Counted from the stretch's first letter, positions 30,907-40,518 are shown. The stretch is DNA of 64,000 bases from an uncultured Pseudomonadota bacterium (GCA_903835655.1 CAILNT010000081.1:20296-84295), one strand, 5' to 3'. The notes: generated by a model from the letters alone, not told the origin. A program made the numbers and translations.

Positions 30907-32261
30907 GCGAAAAACCTGCGAAGATACTGCTGGTCGAAGACGACATAGGACTGCAAAAACAGATCAAATGGAGCCTGGACGACCATGAAGTCCTGGTCGC
31001 GGCCGATCGGGAAGCCGCCCTCGGGCAGATTCGCCGCTTCGAACCCGCAGTGGTGCTGCTGGACCTGGGCTTGCCGCCCGACCCCGACGGCGCAACGGAG
31101 GGCCTGGCCGCGTTGCAGCAGATTCTGCAGCTATGCCCCACCACGAAGATCATCGTCGTCACTGGCAATCAGGACCGCACCAACGCCGTCAAGGCCATCG
31201 GCCTGGGCGCGTTCGATTTCTACAACAAACCGTTCGACGAGCAGATCCTCAAGATCGTCATCGCCCGCGCCTTCCGCGTATTCGGGCTGGAACAGGAAAA
31301 CAGGCTGCTCTCCTCGCGCGGCCGACCCGAACCGCTACAGGGGCTGCTGACCGGCGATCCCGCCATGCTCAAGATCTGCCGCACCATCGAAAAGGTAGCG
31401 CCTAGCGATGCCACAATATTGTTGCTGGGCGAATCCGGCACCGGCAAGGAAGTCCTGGCCCGCGGCCTGCACGATCTGTCGCCACGCGCGAAGGAGCGCT
31501 TCGTGGCCATCAACTGTGCCGCCATTCCCGAGAACCTGCTTGAATCGGAACTGTTCGGCTACGAGAAGGGCGCTTTTACCGGCGCCTCCAAGCAAACCAT
31601 AGGCAAGATCGAATACGCCAGCCACGGCACGCTCTTTCTCGATGAAATCGGCGACCTGCCCATGCCACTCCAGGCCAAATTGTTGCGCTTTCTCCAGGAA
31701 CGCGTGATCGAGCGCCTGGGCGGACGCGGCGAAATCGCCGTGGACGTGCGTGTCGTAGCCGCCACCCATCAGAATCTCGAGGAACGTATTAAGACCGGCC
31801 TCTTCCGCGAGGATCTCTACTATCGCCTCTCGGAAATCACGGTGCGCATCCCCCCCCTGCGGGAACGGCTGTCGGACCTCTCCCTCCTGGCACACGCTTT
31901 TCTCGATCGTTTCGCCCAAGCCCAGGGCCGGGCCTTGCGCGGATTTTCGCCGGAGGCCATGCAGGTCATCGAAGCCCACACCTGGCCAGGCAACGTACGT
32001 GAAATGGAAAACACCCTGAAGCGGGCGGTCATCATGTCCGATGGCCCGCATATCTCTCAGGAAGACCTGGGCCTGACCACCCAACCCAAGGAGCAGGAGA
32101 ACGAACCGCTCAACCTGCGCCAGGTCCGCGACGAAGCGGAGCGCCGCGCTGTGTTCAAGGCGTTCGGACGCAGCAACGGCAACGTCGCGCAAGCGGCCGA
32201 ACTCCTCGGGATCAGTCGCCCGACCCTGTATGACCTGATGAATCGCTTTGGCATGAAGTAG
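30903..32261 (+). CDS. prsR: PEP-CTERM/XrtA-system response regulator PrsR (sigma-54 activator)
   Basis: An NtrC-type regulator of 452 residues. The receiver (about 1-125) has phospho-Asp in VVLLDLGLPP, the AAA+ domain (about 140-380) has Walker A GESGTGKE, the sigma-54 contact GAFTGA and LFLDEIGDLP, and a Fis-type HTH is at the end (NVAQAAELLGISRPTLYDLM). The ATG at 30903 overlaps the prsK stop. In other bacteria this family activates sigma-54 promoters of PEP-CTERM protein and exopolysaccharide genes. No -24/-12 promoter is evident in this window, so its targets should lie elsewhere. Confidence 0.94.
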   Translation: MSEKPAKILLVEDDIGLQKQIKWSLDDHEVLVAADREAALGQIRRFEPAVVLLDLGLPPDPDGATEGLAALQQILQLCPTTKIIVVTGNQDRTNAVKAIGLGAFDFYNKPFDEQILKIVIARAFRVFGLEQENRLLSSRGRPEPLQGLLTGDPAMLKICRTIEKVAPSDATILLLGESGTGKEVLARGLHDLSPRAKERFVAINCAAIPENLLESELFGYEKGAFTGASKQTIGKIEYASHGTLFLDEIGDLPMPLQAKLLRFLQERVIERLGGRGEIAVDVRVVAATHQNLEERIKTGLFREDLYYRLSEITVRIPPLRERLSDLSLLAHAFLDRFAQAQGRALRGFSPEAMQVIEAHTWPGNVREMENTLKRAVIMSDGPHISQEDLGLTTQPKEQENEPLNLRQVRDEAERRAVFKAFGRSNGNVAQAAELLGISRPTLYDLMNRFGMK

Positions 32262-32765
32262 GACCGCCGGCCCGGCACGTAAACATGGGAAAATTCGGCA
32301 ATATGACAACCCTGGCCAACCGCAGCCACCGCGTGGTCGAGTTCATCGTCGAGCATAAGATCCCTCCCACTCGGGTCGGTGTCGGCGTCATTCCTGGAGT
32401 GATCCTGGCTCTGCTGGTTTCCGCCTTCAGCATCCGCATGCCCCCGATTCCCAATGCCGACCTGTCGTTCTCCTGATGGGATATACGCGAATTGACTTAC
32501 GAATATCCGCGCGTTTGCACGAGGATTCCTGGAATGGGGCAACTGGCTGGACGCCACCCGCGAGAGCCAGCCGCTTCAATAATCAGGCAGTTGCGCTACA
32601 GGGAAGGTTCGTAACGATGAACTTGCGGATTCACGAATTAGATAGCGTGAACCTGAGGGAGGGCCAAGTCAGCCAGTGCATGACGAGGTCGAAAAAAACC
32701 AGTAACATGCCGCGCAAGTGTGTCGAAATGATTTTATTTGGCGAATTTCGCAAAGAATCCATTAC
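32262..32765 (+). other. 504-base gap between prsR and rfbF
   Basis: No securely supported gene. It contains one short reading frame (listed separately) and, from about 32470 on, more AT-rich sequence that must carry the promoter of the long rfb operon. A small inverted repeat GGCTGG / CCAGCC lies at about 32541-32573, with no T-run. The drop in GC towards 32700-32760 marks the entrance to the glycan locus. Confidence 0.5.
32285..32476 (+). CDS. Possible small membrane protein
   Basis: A reading frame of 63 codons with mostly G or C in the third codon position. The product would have a basic start (TLANRSHRVVEFIVEHK), one hydrophobic segment (VIPGVILALLVSAFSI) and a short tail. There is no convincing ribosome site and I know no relative. 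It may be chance coding. Confidence 0.25.
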   Translation: MGKFGNMTTLANRSHRVVEFIVEHKIPPTRVGVGVIPGVILALLVSAFSIRMPPIPNADLSFS

Positions 32766-33536
32766 ATGATCGCAGTCATTCTTGCTGGGGGCCTCGGCAC
32801 CCGCATCAGCGAAGAAACCCACCTGAAGCCAAAACCCATGGTCGAGATCGGTGGCAAGCCGATCCTGTGGCACATCATGAAGTCCTTCTCGGCCCAGGGC
32901 ATTGATGAATTCATCATCTGCTGCGGCTACAAGGGCTATGTAATCAAGGAATACTTCGCCAACTATTTCCTGCACATGTCCGATGTGACTTTCGACATGA
33001 AGGGCAACCGCATGCATGTGCATGAAGAGCATGTCGAACCCTGGAAGGTGACGCTGATCGATACAGGAGAAATGACCCTGACCGGTGGGCGCCTGAAACG
33101 AATACGATCGTATCTCAACGAAAAAACATTCTGCTTCACCTACGGCGATGGTGTCGCCGATGTCGATATCAAAGCGCTGGTGGCGCACCACCGCAAGCAC
33201 GGCAAACTGGCCACGGTCACGGCGGTGCAGCCGCCCGGGCGTTACGGCACCATCGACGTGACGGACGGCATCGTCACGGCATTCCAGGAGAAACCTCTGG
33301 GTGACGGTGGCTGGATCAACGGCGGTTTCTTCGTGCTGGAACCGGCCGCGATCGACTACATCGCCAACGAAATGACCACGTGGGAACAAGAGCCGATGAA
33401 AAACCTGACCCGCGACGGCCAGCTTTCCGCCTACTACCACCCGGGCTTCTGGCAGGCCATGGATACCATGCGCGACCGCTATATTCTGGAAGAACTCTGG
33501 CAACAGGGCCGCGCGCCCTGGAAGTGCTGGGCATGA
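32766..33536 (+). CDS. rfbF: Glucose-1-phosphate cytidylyltransferase
   Basis: A nucleotidyltransferase of 256 residues making CDP-glucose, the entry to CDP-3,6-dideoxyhexoses. It has the N-terminal signature ILAGGLGTRISEETHLKPKP, then GGKPILWHIM, CGYKGYVIKEYF, the metal-site TYGDGVADVDI and PPGRYGTIDV. The length matches the RfbF family (257). The ATG at 32766 is chosen over an upstream in-frame start because the family begins at MIAVILAGG. It overlaps rfbG by 4 bases and is the first gene of the operon. Confidence 0.96.
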   Translation: MIAVILAGGLGTRISEETHLKPKPMVEIGGKPILWHIMKSFSAQGIDEFIICCGYKGYVIKEYFANYFLHMSDVTFDMKGNRMHVHEEHVEPWKVTLIDTGEMTLTGGRLKRIRSYLNEKTFCFTYGDGVADVDIKALVAHHRKHGKLATVTAVQPPGRYGTIDVTDGIVTAFQEKPLGDGGWINGGFFVLEPAAIDYIANEMTTWEQEPMKNLTRDGQLSAYYHPGFWQAMDTMRDRYILEELWQQGRAPWKCWA

Positions 33537-34594
33537 ACGCTGATTTCTGGCATGGCAGATCGGTTTTCCTGACCGGCCATACCGGTTTCAAGGGTTCCTG
33601 GCTGTCCCTCTGGCTGCAACGTCTCGGCGCGACTGTCACCGGCTTCGCCCTGTCACCGCCGACCCAGCCGAGTTTGTTCGAGGCGGCCCGTGTCGCCGAG
33701 GGGATGACTTCCGTCCTGGGCGACATCCGCGATCTTGATGCGCTGGCCGCTGCCATGCGGGCGGCCCGGCCGGAAGTGGTCATCCACATGGCCGCCCAGG
33801 CCTTGGTCCGCCCCGGCTACGCCGACCCGGTAGGCACCTATGCCACCAATGTCATGGGCACGGTGCACCTCTACGAGGCCGCGCGCCAGACCGACAGTGT
33901 GGGTGTGCTGGTCAGCATCACCAGCGACAAGTGCTACGACAACCGCGAGTGGCTGTGGGGCTACCGCGAATGCGAGCCTATGGGCGGGCGCGACCCCTAC
34001 AGCAGCAGCAAGGGCTGCGCCGAACTGGTCAGCGCGGCCTACCGCGACTCCTTTTTCAGCGGCGAACGCCCGCTGGCCCTGGCCACGGCCCGCGCCGGCA
34101 ACGTGATCGGCGGCGGTGACTGGGCCCGGGACCGCTTGATCCCGGATCTGTTCTGCGCGTTCGAGCAGGGCACGCCGCTCCAGATACGCAATCCCCACGC
34201 CATCCGCCCCTGGCAACACGTGCTTGAACCCCTCTCCGGCTATCTGATGCTGGCTGAGAAGCTGTACAGCGAGGGGAGCAAATGGGCCGGCGCCTGGAAT
34301 TTTGGCCCGGCAGACAGCGATGCGCGGCCGGTGCTCTGGATCGTCGAGCGCATGATCGAACTCTGGGGCGACGCTGCCCCCTCCTGGCAACGCGACGCCG
34401 CACCGCAGCCCCACGAGGCATCCCATCTCAAGCTCGACTGCAGCAAGGCCCATGCCCTCCTGGGCTGGCGTCCTCACTGGGACCTGGATCAGGCCTTGGC
34501 GCGCTGCGTCGAGTGGCGGCAGGCCTGGCGGCAGGGCGATGACATGCGCGAGTGCAGTCTCGGCCAGGTCGCCGATTTCAGCGCTGGAGCATGA
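33533..34594 (+). CDS. rfbG: CDP-glucose 4,6-dehydratase
   Basis: An extended SDR enzyme of 353 residues converting CDP-glucose to CDP-4-keto-6-deoxyglucose. NAD-binding [15 protein letters not shown] is at the N-terminus, [12 protein letters not shown] follows, the active-site Tyr-Lys pair is in [12 protein letters not shown], and [12 protein letters not shown] and [15 protein letters not shown] are family marks. It overlaps rfbF and rfbH by 4 bases each, showing tight translational coupling. Confidence 0.96.
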   Translation: MNADFWHGRSVFLTGHTGFKGSWLSLWLQRLGATVTGFALSPPTQPSLFEAARVAEGMTSVLGDIRDLDALAAAMRAARPEVVIHMAAQALVRPGYADPVGTYATNVMGTVHLYEAARQTDSVGVLVSITSDKCYDNREWLWGYRECEPMGGRDPYSSSKGCAELVSAAYRDSFFSGERPLALATARAGNVIGGGDWARDRLIPDLFCAFEQGTPLQIRNPHAIRPWQHVLEPLSGYLMLAEKLYSEGSKWAGAWNFGPADSDARPVLWIVERMIELWGDAAPSWQRDAAPQPHEASHLKLDCSKAHALLGWRPHWDLDQALARCVEWRQAWRQGDDMRECSLGQVADFSAGA

Positions 34595-35916
34595 CACTCA
34601 TGGACCGTGCCACCGAAATCCGTTCGCAGATCGCCCAGTTGGTGGACGAATATGCCGCCCTGGCCTGCGTGCCGCAGCCATTCCAACCTGGCCAGACGCC
34701 CATCCCGCCTTCCGGGAAGGTGATCGGCGCGGCCGAAATGCGCAACATGGTCGAGGCATCCCTGGACGGCTGGCTCACCACCGGTCGCTTCAATACTGCC
34801 TTCGAGTCCCGGCTTTCCGGCTACCTGGGCGTGCCCCACGTGCTGACCACCAATTCCGGTTCCAGCGCCAACCTTCTCGCCTTCTCGGCCTTGACCTCCC
34901 CCAGCCTGGGCGACCGTGCCATCCGCCCGGGCGACGAGGTCATCACCGTCGCGGCCGGGTTCCCCACCACTGTGAACCCGGTGCTGCAATTCGGCGCGGT
35001 GCCGGTCTTCGTCGACGTCGAGTTGGGCACCTACAACGTGGATGTCGCGCAGATAGAGGCCGCGGTCAGCGACAGGACCCGCGCCATCGTGCTCGCCCAT
35101 ACCCTGGGCAACCCTTTCAACCTGGCGGAAGTCACCCGTATCGCACGCCAGCATGGCCTGTGGCTAGTGGAGGACTGCTGCGACGCCCTCGGCGCGACCT
35201 ATGCCGGAAAGCATGTCGGGACGTTTGGCGACATCGCCACCCTCAGCTTCTACCCGGCGCACCACATCACCATGGGAGAGGGCGGCGCTGTGTTCACCCG
35301 GGACACTGAATTGGCCCGCATCGCCGAGTCCTTCCGTGACTGGGGCCGCGACTGCTACTGCGCGCCCGGCAAGGACAACACCTGCGGGCAGCGTTTCTGC
35401 CACAAGTTGGGCGGCCTACCCCAGGGCTACGACCACAAGTACACTTACAGCCACCTCGGCTACAACCTCAAGATCAGCGACATGCAGGCCGCATGCGCCC
35501 TGGCCCAGTTGGACCGCCTGGACGGCTTCGTGGCGCGGCGCCGAGCCAATTTCGCCCACCTCCACGAACGCCTGCAATCCTGCGCCGAGTATCTGGTCCT
35601 GCCCCGTGCGACGCCGGACAGCGAACCATCCTGGTTCGGTTTCCCGATCACCTTGCGCGCGGAAGCGCCAGTATCGCGCCTGGACCTGTTGCGCTACCTC
35701 GACCAGGGGCACATCGGCACCCGATTGCTGTTCGCCGGCAACCTTACCCGCCAGCCCTACATGGCGAAGCGGGATTACCGGGTCAGTGGCAGCCTGGAGC
35801 AAACTGACACCATCATGAACGACACTTTCTGGATTGGTGTCTACCCCGCCCTGGGCCATGAACAACTGGACTATGCGGCCGAACAGATCGAACGCTTCCT
35901 GGGCGTACGTTTCTAA
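34591..35916 (+). CDS. rfbH: CDP-4-keto-6-deoxyglucose 3-dehydrase (E1)
   Basis: A PMP- and [2Fe-2S]-dependent dehydrase of 441 residues in the aminotransferase fold, removing the 3-OH of CDP-4-keto-6-deoxyglucose. The usual PLP lysine is replaced by His in [12 protein letters not shown] (about 223), as in E1. Cysteines for the iron-sulfur cluster are seen in VEDCCDALG and [14 protein letters not shown]. In known pathways a reductase (E3, ddhD/ascD) must supply electrons, and no such gene is in the window. The product should be CDP-4-keto-3,6-dideoxyglucose. Confidence 0.95.
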   Translation: MTLMDRATEIRSQIAQLVDEYAALACVPQPFQPGQTPIPPSGKVIGAAEMRNMVEASLDGWLTTGRFNTAFESRLSGYLGVPHVLTTNSGSSANLLAFSALTSPSLGDRAIRPGDEVITVAAGFPTTVNPVLQFGAVPVFVDVELGTYNVDVAQIEAAVSDRTRAIVLAHTLGNPFNLAEVTRIARQHGLWLVEDCCDALGATYAGKHVGTFGDIATLSFYPAHHITMGEGGAVFTRDTELARIAESFRDWGRDCYCAPGKDNTCGQRFCHKLGGLPQGYDHKYTYSHLGYNLKISDMQAACALAQLDRLDGFVARRRANFAHLHERLQSCAEYLVLPRATPDSEPSWFGFPITLRAEAPVSRLDLLRYLDQGHIGTRLLFAGNLTRQPYMAKRDYRVSGSLEQTDTIMNDTFWIGVYPALGHEQLDYAAEQIERFLGVRF

Positions 35917-35925
35917 GGAATACCA

Positions 35926-37434
35926 ATGACCGAGAGCATGATTCCCACCCCCCTGTTCATCCTGGAGATGGCCAACAACCACATGGGCGACGTGGACCAC
36001 GGCATAGCCGTGGTGCGTGCCTTCGGCGAGGTCTGCCGGGCGTTTCCCTTCCGTTTCGCGTTCAAGTTGCAATACCGGGACCTGGACACCTTCATCCACC
36101 CGGCCGCGCGTGGGCGCGACGACATCAAGTATGTCAAGCGCTTTTCCGAAACGCGCCTGGGGCGGGCGGAATTCGACCGCCTGGTGGCAGAGATGCGCAG
36201 CAACGGTTTCCTGGCCATGGCGACACCCTTCGACGAACCTTCGGTTGACGTGATCGACGGCCAGGGTCTGGACATCATCAAGATCGCTAGTTGTTCCTTC
36301 GCCGATTGGCCCCTGCTGGAACGTATCGTGCGCAGCGACAAACCGGTGATCGCCTCCACCGCCGGCGCAAGCCTGGAGGACATCGACCGGGTCGCGAGCT
36401 TCCTTGCCCACCGCGGCAAGGACTTCGCACTCCTGCACTGCATCGGCGAATACCCGACCCCGGACGAGCGCATCCAACTCTCCCAGGTCGACGTTCTGCG
36501 CCAACGCTACCCGAACGTGCGTATCGGTTTCTCCACCCACGAGCAACCGGACCACACCGATATCGTCAAGTTGGCGGTGGCCAAGGGGGTGACCCTGTTC
36601 GAGAAACATGTGGCCCTGCCCACAGCGGACTACGCCATCAACGCCTATTCCGCCAGCCCGGGCCAGGTGCGCGCCTGGCTGCAGGCAGCGCAGCAGGCGT
36701 GGACTCTTTGCGGGATCGGCGACCGCCGCCTGCCACCCAACCCGGAGGAGGCTGCCAGTTTGCGCTCCCTGCGCCGTGGCGTATTCGCCAGGCGACCCAT
36801 CGCAGCCGGCGAGAGCCTGCGCGACGACGATATCTATTTCGCCTTCCCCCCGGAACCAGACCAGTACACGGCCAACGACTGGTCCAAGTATGCGATCTAC
36901 AGCAGCACCGCGGCCATCGCCCGGGATGCCGCCGTGTCGCCGGCCAATACCGCCGTCGAGGACCGCCGCGCCCGCATCTGGGACATCGCCCAACGGGTCA
37001 AGGCGCTGCTCGACCAGAGCCGCATCGTCGTACCCGGCCACGCCGATCTGGAAGTGTCGCACCACTACGGGCTCGACCGCTTCTACGAGACCGGGCTGGT
37101 GCTCATCACCGTGGTCAACCGCGGCTACTGCAAGAAGCTCCTGGTAAGCCTGCCGGGCCAGGCGCATCCCGAGCAGTACCACAAGCAGAAGGAAGAAACC
37201 TTCCACGTGCTCTTCGGCGAGGTGCATCTGACCCTCGACGGGGAGACCCGCATCTGCCGGCCCGGCGATGTGGTCACCATCGAACCCGGCGTGCGCCATG
37301 CCTTTACCAGCCCGAGCGGCTCGGTGATCGAGGAAATCTCCTCCACCCACTTCCTCAATGACTCGTTTTATAGCGATGAGTCGATCAACCTGAACAAGGA
37401 TCGCAAGACCCTTCTAACCTACTGGATGGGCTGA
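35926..37434 (+). CDS. NeuB-like sialic-acid-synthase family protein fused to a cupin
   Basis: A three-part protein of 502 residues. The NeuB TIM barrel (about 1-270) has EMANNHMGD, KLQYRDLDTFIHP and GFSTHE, a SAF/antifreeze-like domain follows at about 285-345 (LRRGVFARRPIAAGESLRDD), and a C-terminal cupin (about 385-490) has a metal-type set of His/Glu residues (HPEQYHKQKEETFHVLFGEV, PGVRHAF). NeuB proteins condense PEP with an amino sugar; cupins of this type occur in sugar isomerases. It sits between rfbH and a ThDP synthase with overlapping or near-overlapping ends. The substrate is unknown, and NeuA and NeuC partners are absent nearby. Confidence 0.88.
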   Translation: MTESMIPTPLFILEMANNHMGDVDHGIAVVRAFGEVCRAFPFRFAFKLQYRDLDTFIHPAARGRDDIKYVKRFSETRLGRAEFDRLVAEMRSNGFLAMATPFDEPSVDVIDGQGLDIIKIASCSFADWPLLERIVRSDKPVIASTAGASLEDIDRVASFLAHRGKDFALLHCIGEYPTPDERIQLSQVDVLRQRYPNVRIGFSTHEQPDHTDIVKLAVAKGVTLFEKHVALPTADYAINAYSASPGQVRAWLQAAQQAWTLCGIGDRRLPPNPEEAASLRSLRRGVFARRPIAAGESLRDDDIYFAFPPEPDQYTANDWSKYAIYSSTAAIARDAAVSPANTAVEDRRARIWDIAQRVKALLDQSRIVVPGHADLEVSHHYGLDRFYETGLVLITVVNRGYCKKLLVSLPGQAHPEQYHKQKEETFHVLFGEVHLTLDGETRICRPGDVVTIEPGVRHAFTSPSGSVIEEISSTHFLNDSFYSDESINLNKDRKTLLTYWMG

Positions 37435-39248
37435 TGAGTACCTGCCGAGTCGCCGACTACCTGATGGCGCGAATCGCCGACGCCGGTGTCCGCGAAGTGT
37501 TCTACCTGCCCGGGGGCGGCGCCATGTACCTGGACGACGCCCTCGCCTGCGAGCCGCGCCTGGCGGCCGTGCACTGCCACCACGAACAGGCCTGCGGCAT
37601 CGCCGCCGAGGCCAACGGGCGCACCGCCGCTGCCGGGTTCGGTGTCGCCCTGGTGACTACCGGTCCCGGAGCGACCAATGCCCTCACCCCGTTAGCCGGC
37701 GCCTGGATCGAATCCCTGCCCCTCCTGGTGGTGTCTGGACAAGTCAAGCGTTCCGACGGTCTGCGCGGCCGGCCATTGCGCCAAGGCGGCGTGCAGGAGG
37801 TGGATGTAGTCGCCATGGCGCGACCGGTGACCAAATACGCCGTCACCGTGGTGGACCCCGCCGACATCCGCCGCAACCTGGAAGAAGCCCTTTGGCACAT
37901 GGGCGAAGGACGGCCCGGACCGGTATGGCTGGATGTGCCCCTGGATGTGCAGGCAGCCCCCATCGACCCGGCGACCCTGGTCGGATTCACGCCGCCACCC
38001 AGCCATGCCCCCGACCTCGCTGCCGTACTTGCCGTCCTGGCATCGCTGCTGGCCGCAGCCCGACGTCCCCTGTTGCTGGCGGGACACGGTGTACGCATCG
38101 CCGGGGCCGCAGGGGTCTTCCGGGAGGTGGCGGAGCGCCTCGGCATTCCCTGTGCGTTCACCTGGAACGCCGCCGATCTGCTGCCCTGGGAGCATCCTCT
38201 CTACGTCGGCCGTCCCGGCGTGGTAGCAGCCCGTGCACCCAATTTCGCGGTGCAGAACTGCGACTGCCTGATCAGTATCGGCTGCCGTCTCGACAACATC
38301 GTCACCGCCTACAACCCCAAGGGCTTCGCCCGGGCGGCAAAGAAAATCGTCATCGATGTGGACGCCAACGAACTGGCGCGCCACGAGATGCCTCTGGACT
38401 TGTCCATTCAGGCCGATGCACTGGCATTTCTCACGGATTGGCTGGATAGTGGCCCAGTAGCCGGCAACTGGGGCGAATGGCGGCAACGCTGCGCCAACTG
38501 GAAGCATCGCTACCCACCCCACGAAGGGCACACCCTGGATGCCAGCGGCGAGATCACCCATTACTCGTTCATCGCCGCCCTGTCCGAGGCCATCCCGGAG
38601 GACCGCCTCATCGTCACCGGCAGTTCCGGCCTGGCAGTGGAAGTGTTCTACACCGTGTTCCGCAACAAACCCGGCCAGCGCATGTTCCTGACCTCCGGCC
38701 TGGGCGCCATGGGCTACGGCCTGCCAGCGGTAATCGGCGCCTGCATCGGCGCCGGTCGTCGGCCCACGGTCGGCATCGAGAGCGATGGCAGCCTGATGCT
38801 GAACCTGCAGGAACTGGCTACCCTCAAGTCCCTGGATCTGCCCATCGTCCTGATCGTCATGCACAACGCCGGCTATGCCTCCATCCGCAACACCCAGCGC
38901 AACTACTTCGACGGTCGCTACCTGGGTACCGGCCCAGAAGGGGGCATGCTCATCCCCGACCTCGTCGAGTTGTGTCGGGCCGTCGGCCTGCCGGCCATGC
39001 GCATAGAATCCGCGCATGAACTGGCGCCCGGCCTAGACCGGGCGCTGGCCCAGCGCGGGCCACTGCTGTGCGAGGTGCGACTGAACCCGAACGAGACCCT
39101 GTCGCCCAAGGTGGCCGCACTGCCCCAGCCCGACGGCTCCATGCTGTCCATGCCTTTGGAGGACATGTCGCCTTTGCTGCCGCTGGCGGAACTGGAAGAA
39201 AACATGATCGTACCGCTGCTGGATGCCTCCAGGCGTGCCCGTGGCTGA
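37434..39248 (+). CDS. ThDP-dependent acetolactate-synthase-like enzyme, candidate sugar acyl transferase
   Basis: A thiamine-diphosphate enzyme of 604 residues with the three domains of the acetolactate synthase family. ThDP-activating Glu51 is in HCHHEQACGIAAEANGR, the middle domain is at about 195-335, and the C-terminal ThDP/metal motif starts ESDGSLMLNLQELATLKSLD and ends near MHNAGYASI. After rfbFGH the closest described role is that of YerE, which joins a pyruvate-derived two-carbon unit to CDP-4-keto-3,6-dideoxyhexose to make branched yersiniose. That match is my inference from context. The last about 50 residues recur in the scar gene at 40120-40518. The start overlaps the previous stop by one base. 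Confidence 0.85.
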   Translation: MSTCRVADYLMARIADAGVREVFYLPGGGAMYLDDALACEPRLAAVHCHHEQACGIAAEANGRTAAAGFGVALVTTGPGATNALTPLAGAWIESLPLLVVSGQVKRSDGLRGRPLRQGGVQEVDVVAMARPVTKYAVTVVDPADIRRNLEEALWHMGEGRPGPVWLDVPLDVQAAPIDPATLVGFTPPPSHAPDLAAVLAVLASLLAAARRPLLLAGHGVRIAGAAGVFREVAERLGIPCAFTWNAADLLPWEHPLYVGRPGVVAARAPNFAVQNCDCLISIGCRLDNIVTAYNPKGFARAAKKIVIDVDANELARHEMPLDLSIQADALAFLTDWLDSGPVAGNWGEWRQRCANWKHRYPPHEGHTLDASGEITHYSFIAALSEAIPEDRLIVTGSSGLAVEVFYTVFRNKPGQRMFLTSGLGAMGYGLPAVIGACIGAGRRPTVGIESDGSLMLNLQELATLKSLDLPIVLIVMHNAGYASIRNTQRNYFDGRYLGTGPEGGMLIPDLVELCRAVGLPAMRIESAHELAPGLDRALAQRGPLLCEVRLNPNETLSPKVAALPQPDGSMLSMPLEDMSPLLPLAELEENMIVPLLDASRRARG

Positions 39249-39338
39249 GCCGCGCCCGGCTGCGCCGGCAGGATTCGGACGACACGATGCTGCCAGGCTC
39301 TTTGCGCCGACGCAGGACGACGACCTTGATGGAAGGGA

Positions 39339-40088
39339 ATGACCGTGCAGAACCAGATCAACGACATCATCAACTTTGTGAACGCTCAGCAGCAGCACCT
39401 GATCGCGCATGAAAAACGCCTCAACAAACTGGCCCTGCAGAACCAGTTGCTGAAAGGGGCCTCCGGTTCCAAGAGCCAGTTTTACCAGGACCTCTTCGTG
39501 TTCAACGAAAGCGGCCGCAAGCGCAACGGCTATTTCGTGGAATTCGGCGGTACCGACGGGGTGGAGGGCAGCAACTCCCACTTCCTGGAAAAGGAGCATG
39601 GCTGGCAAGGCATCGTGGCGGAGCCGGCCAAGTGCTGGCACGAGCGCCTCAGGAGCAACCGGCAATGCCACATCGACGTACGCTGCGTCTGGAACCAGTC
39701 CGGCGAGACGATCAAGTTCTGTGAATCCGAGTCCGCCACCTTGTCCACCGCCAGCGAATTCGTGGACAGCGACATGCATAGCGCGGAGCGCAAGGCGCAC
39801 CTGGCAAGCTACGATGTCGAGACCGTCTCCCTCTTGGACCTGCTGGAGCAACACCAGGCGCCCGCGGTCATCGATTACTTGTCCATCGACACCGAGGGCT
39901 CCGAACTGCTGATTCTATCCAGTTTCGATTTCGACAAGTACGACATCCGCATCCTCACGGTGGAACACAACTGGACGCCCGACCGCGACAAGATCCATGC
40001 CCTGCTGGCCAGCCATGGCTACGAACGCAAGCATGTGGACTTGACCGATTGCGACGACTGGTACGTGCGCACTGCGATGCAACCCTGA
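39339..40088 (+). CDS. FkbM-family methyltransferase
   Basis: A SAM-dependent O-methyltransferase-like protein of 249 residues. A helical N-terminal extension (about 1-40, IINFVNAQQQHLIAHEKRLN) is followed by the FkbM core: NGYFVEFGGTDGVEGSNSHF, GIVAEPAKCWHERL, and the conserved VIDYLSIDTEGSELLILSSF near 170-190. A strong GGAAGGGA ribosome site stands directly before the ATG. The target is probably a sugar hydroxyl of the glycan made here. Confidence 0.85.
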   Translation: MTVQNQINDIINFVNAQQQHLIAHEKRLNKLALQNQLLKGASGSKSQFYQDLFVFNESGRKRNGYFVEFGGTDGVEGSNSHFLEKEHGWQGIVAEPAKCWHERLRSNRQCHIDVRCVWNQSGETIKFCESESATLSTASEFVDSDMHSAERKAHLASYDVETVSLLDLLEQHQAPAVIDYLSIDTEGSELLILSSFDFDKYDIRILTVEHNWTPDRDKIHALLASHGYERKHVDLTDCDDWYVRTAMQP

Positions 40089-40119
40089 TCGCAAGTAGTT
40101 ATTTCGCTGAGGATTGCCC

Positions 40120-40518
40120 ATGGCTACCCATACCCAACCCGTGTTCATTGTCGGCAGCGGCCGCAGCGACACCCGCACCCCATTCCGTATGCTCACCGGC
40201 GCCTCGGGGGGCAAGGCGCATCACGAATACGCTGTCCTGCAGGCGCAGCAACTGGCGTGCCTCTACGTCATGGGCCTGGTGGACAAGGACGAGGAAAAGC
40301 GCCAGCTGGCGCAATGGCATGGCGCCACAGTGCACTGGATCGATTCGTCCAACAACGAGACGCTGTCGCCCAAGTTCGCCGCGATCCCGCATGCCGACGT
40401 TTCCATCGTGTCGATGCCGCTGGGGGACATGAGTCCTCTGCTGCCGCTCGAAACGCTGCGCACGGACATGGCCGGCGCGCTGAATCCTGCATCGGTCGCA
40501 GAGCGCACGGATGGCTAA
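40120..40518 (+). pseudogene. Chimeric scar: truncated sulfotransferase joined to the tail of a ThDP synthase
   Basis: A 132-residue frame built from two unrelated pieces. Residues 1-77 look like the start of a sulfotransferase: PAPS-binding loop VFIVGSGRSDTRT (usual Gly replaced by Asp17), then HHEYAVLQAQQLACLY and VHWIDSS. From about residue 78 (nt about 40351) it becomes NETLSPKFAA, SIVSMPLGDMSPLLPL, matching NETLSPKVAA, SMLSMPLEDMSPLLPL at the C-terminus of the ThDP enzyme (39089-39230). Nucleotides in that part are clearly similar but diverged, so the tail came from a second ThDP gene. It is probably non-functional. Its stop overlaps the next gene start by 8 bases. Confidence 0.8.
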
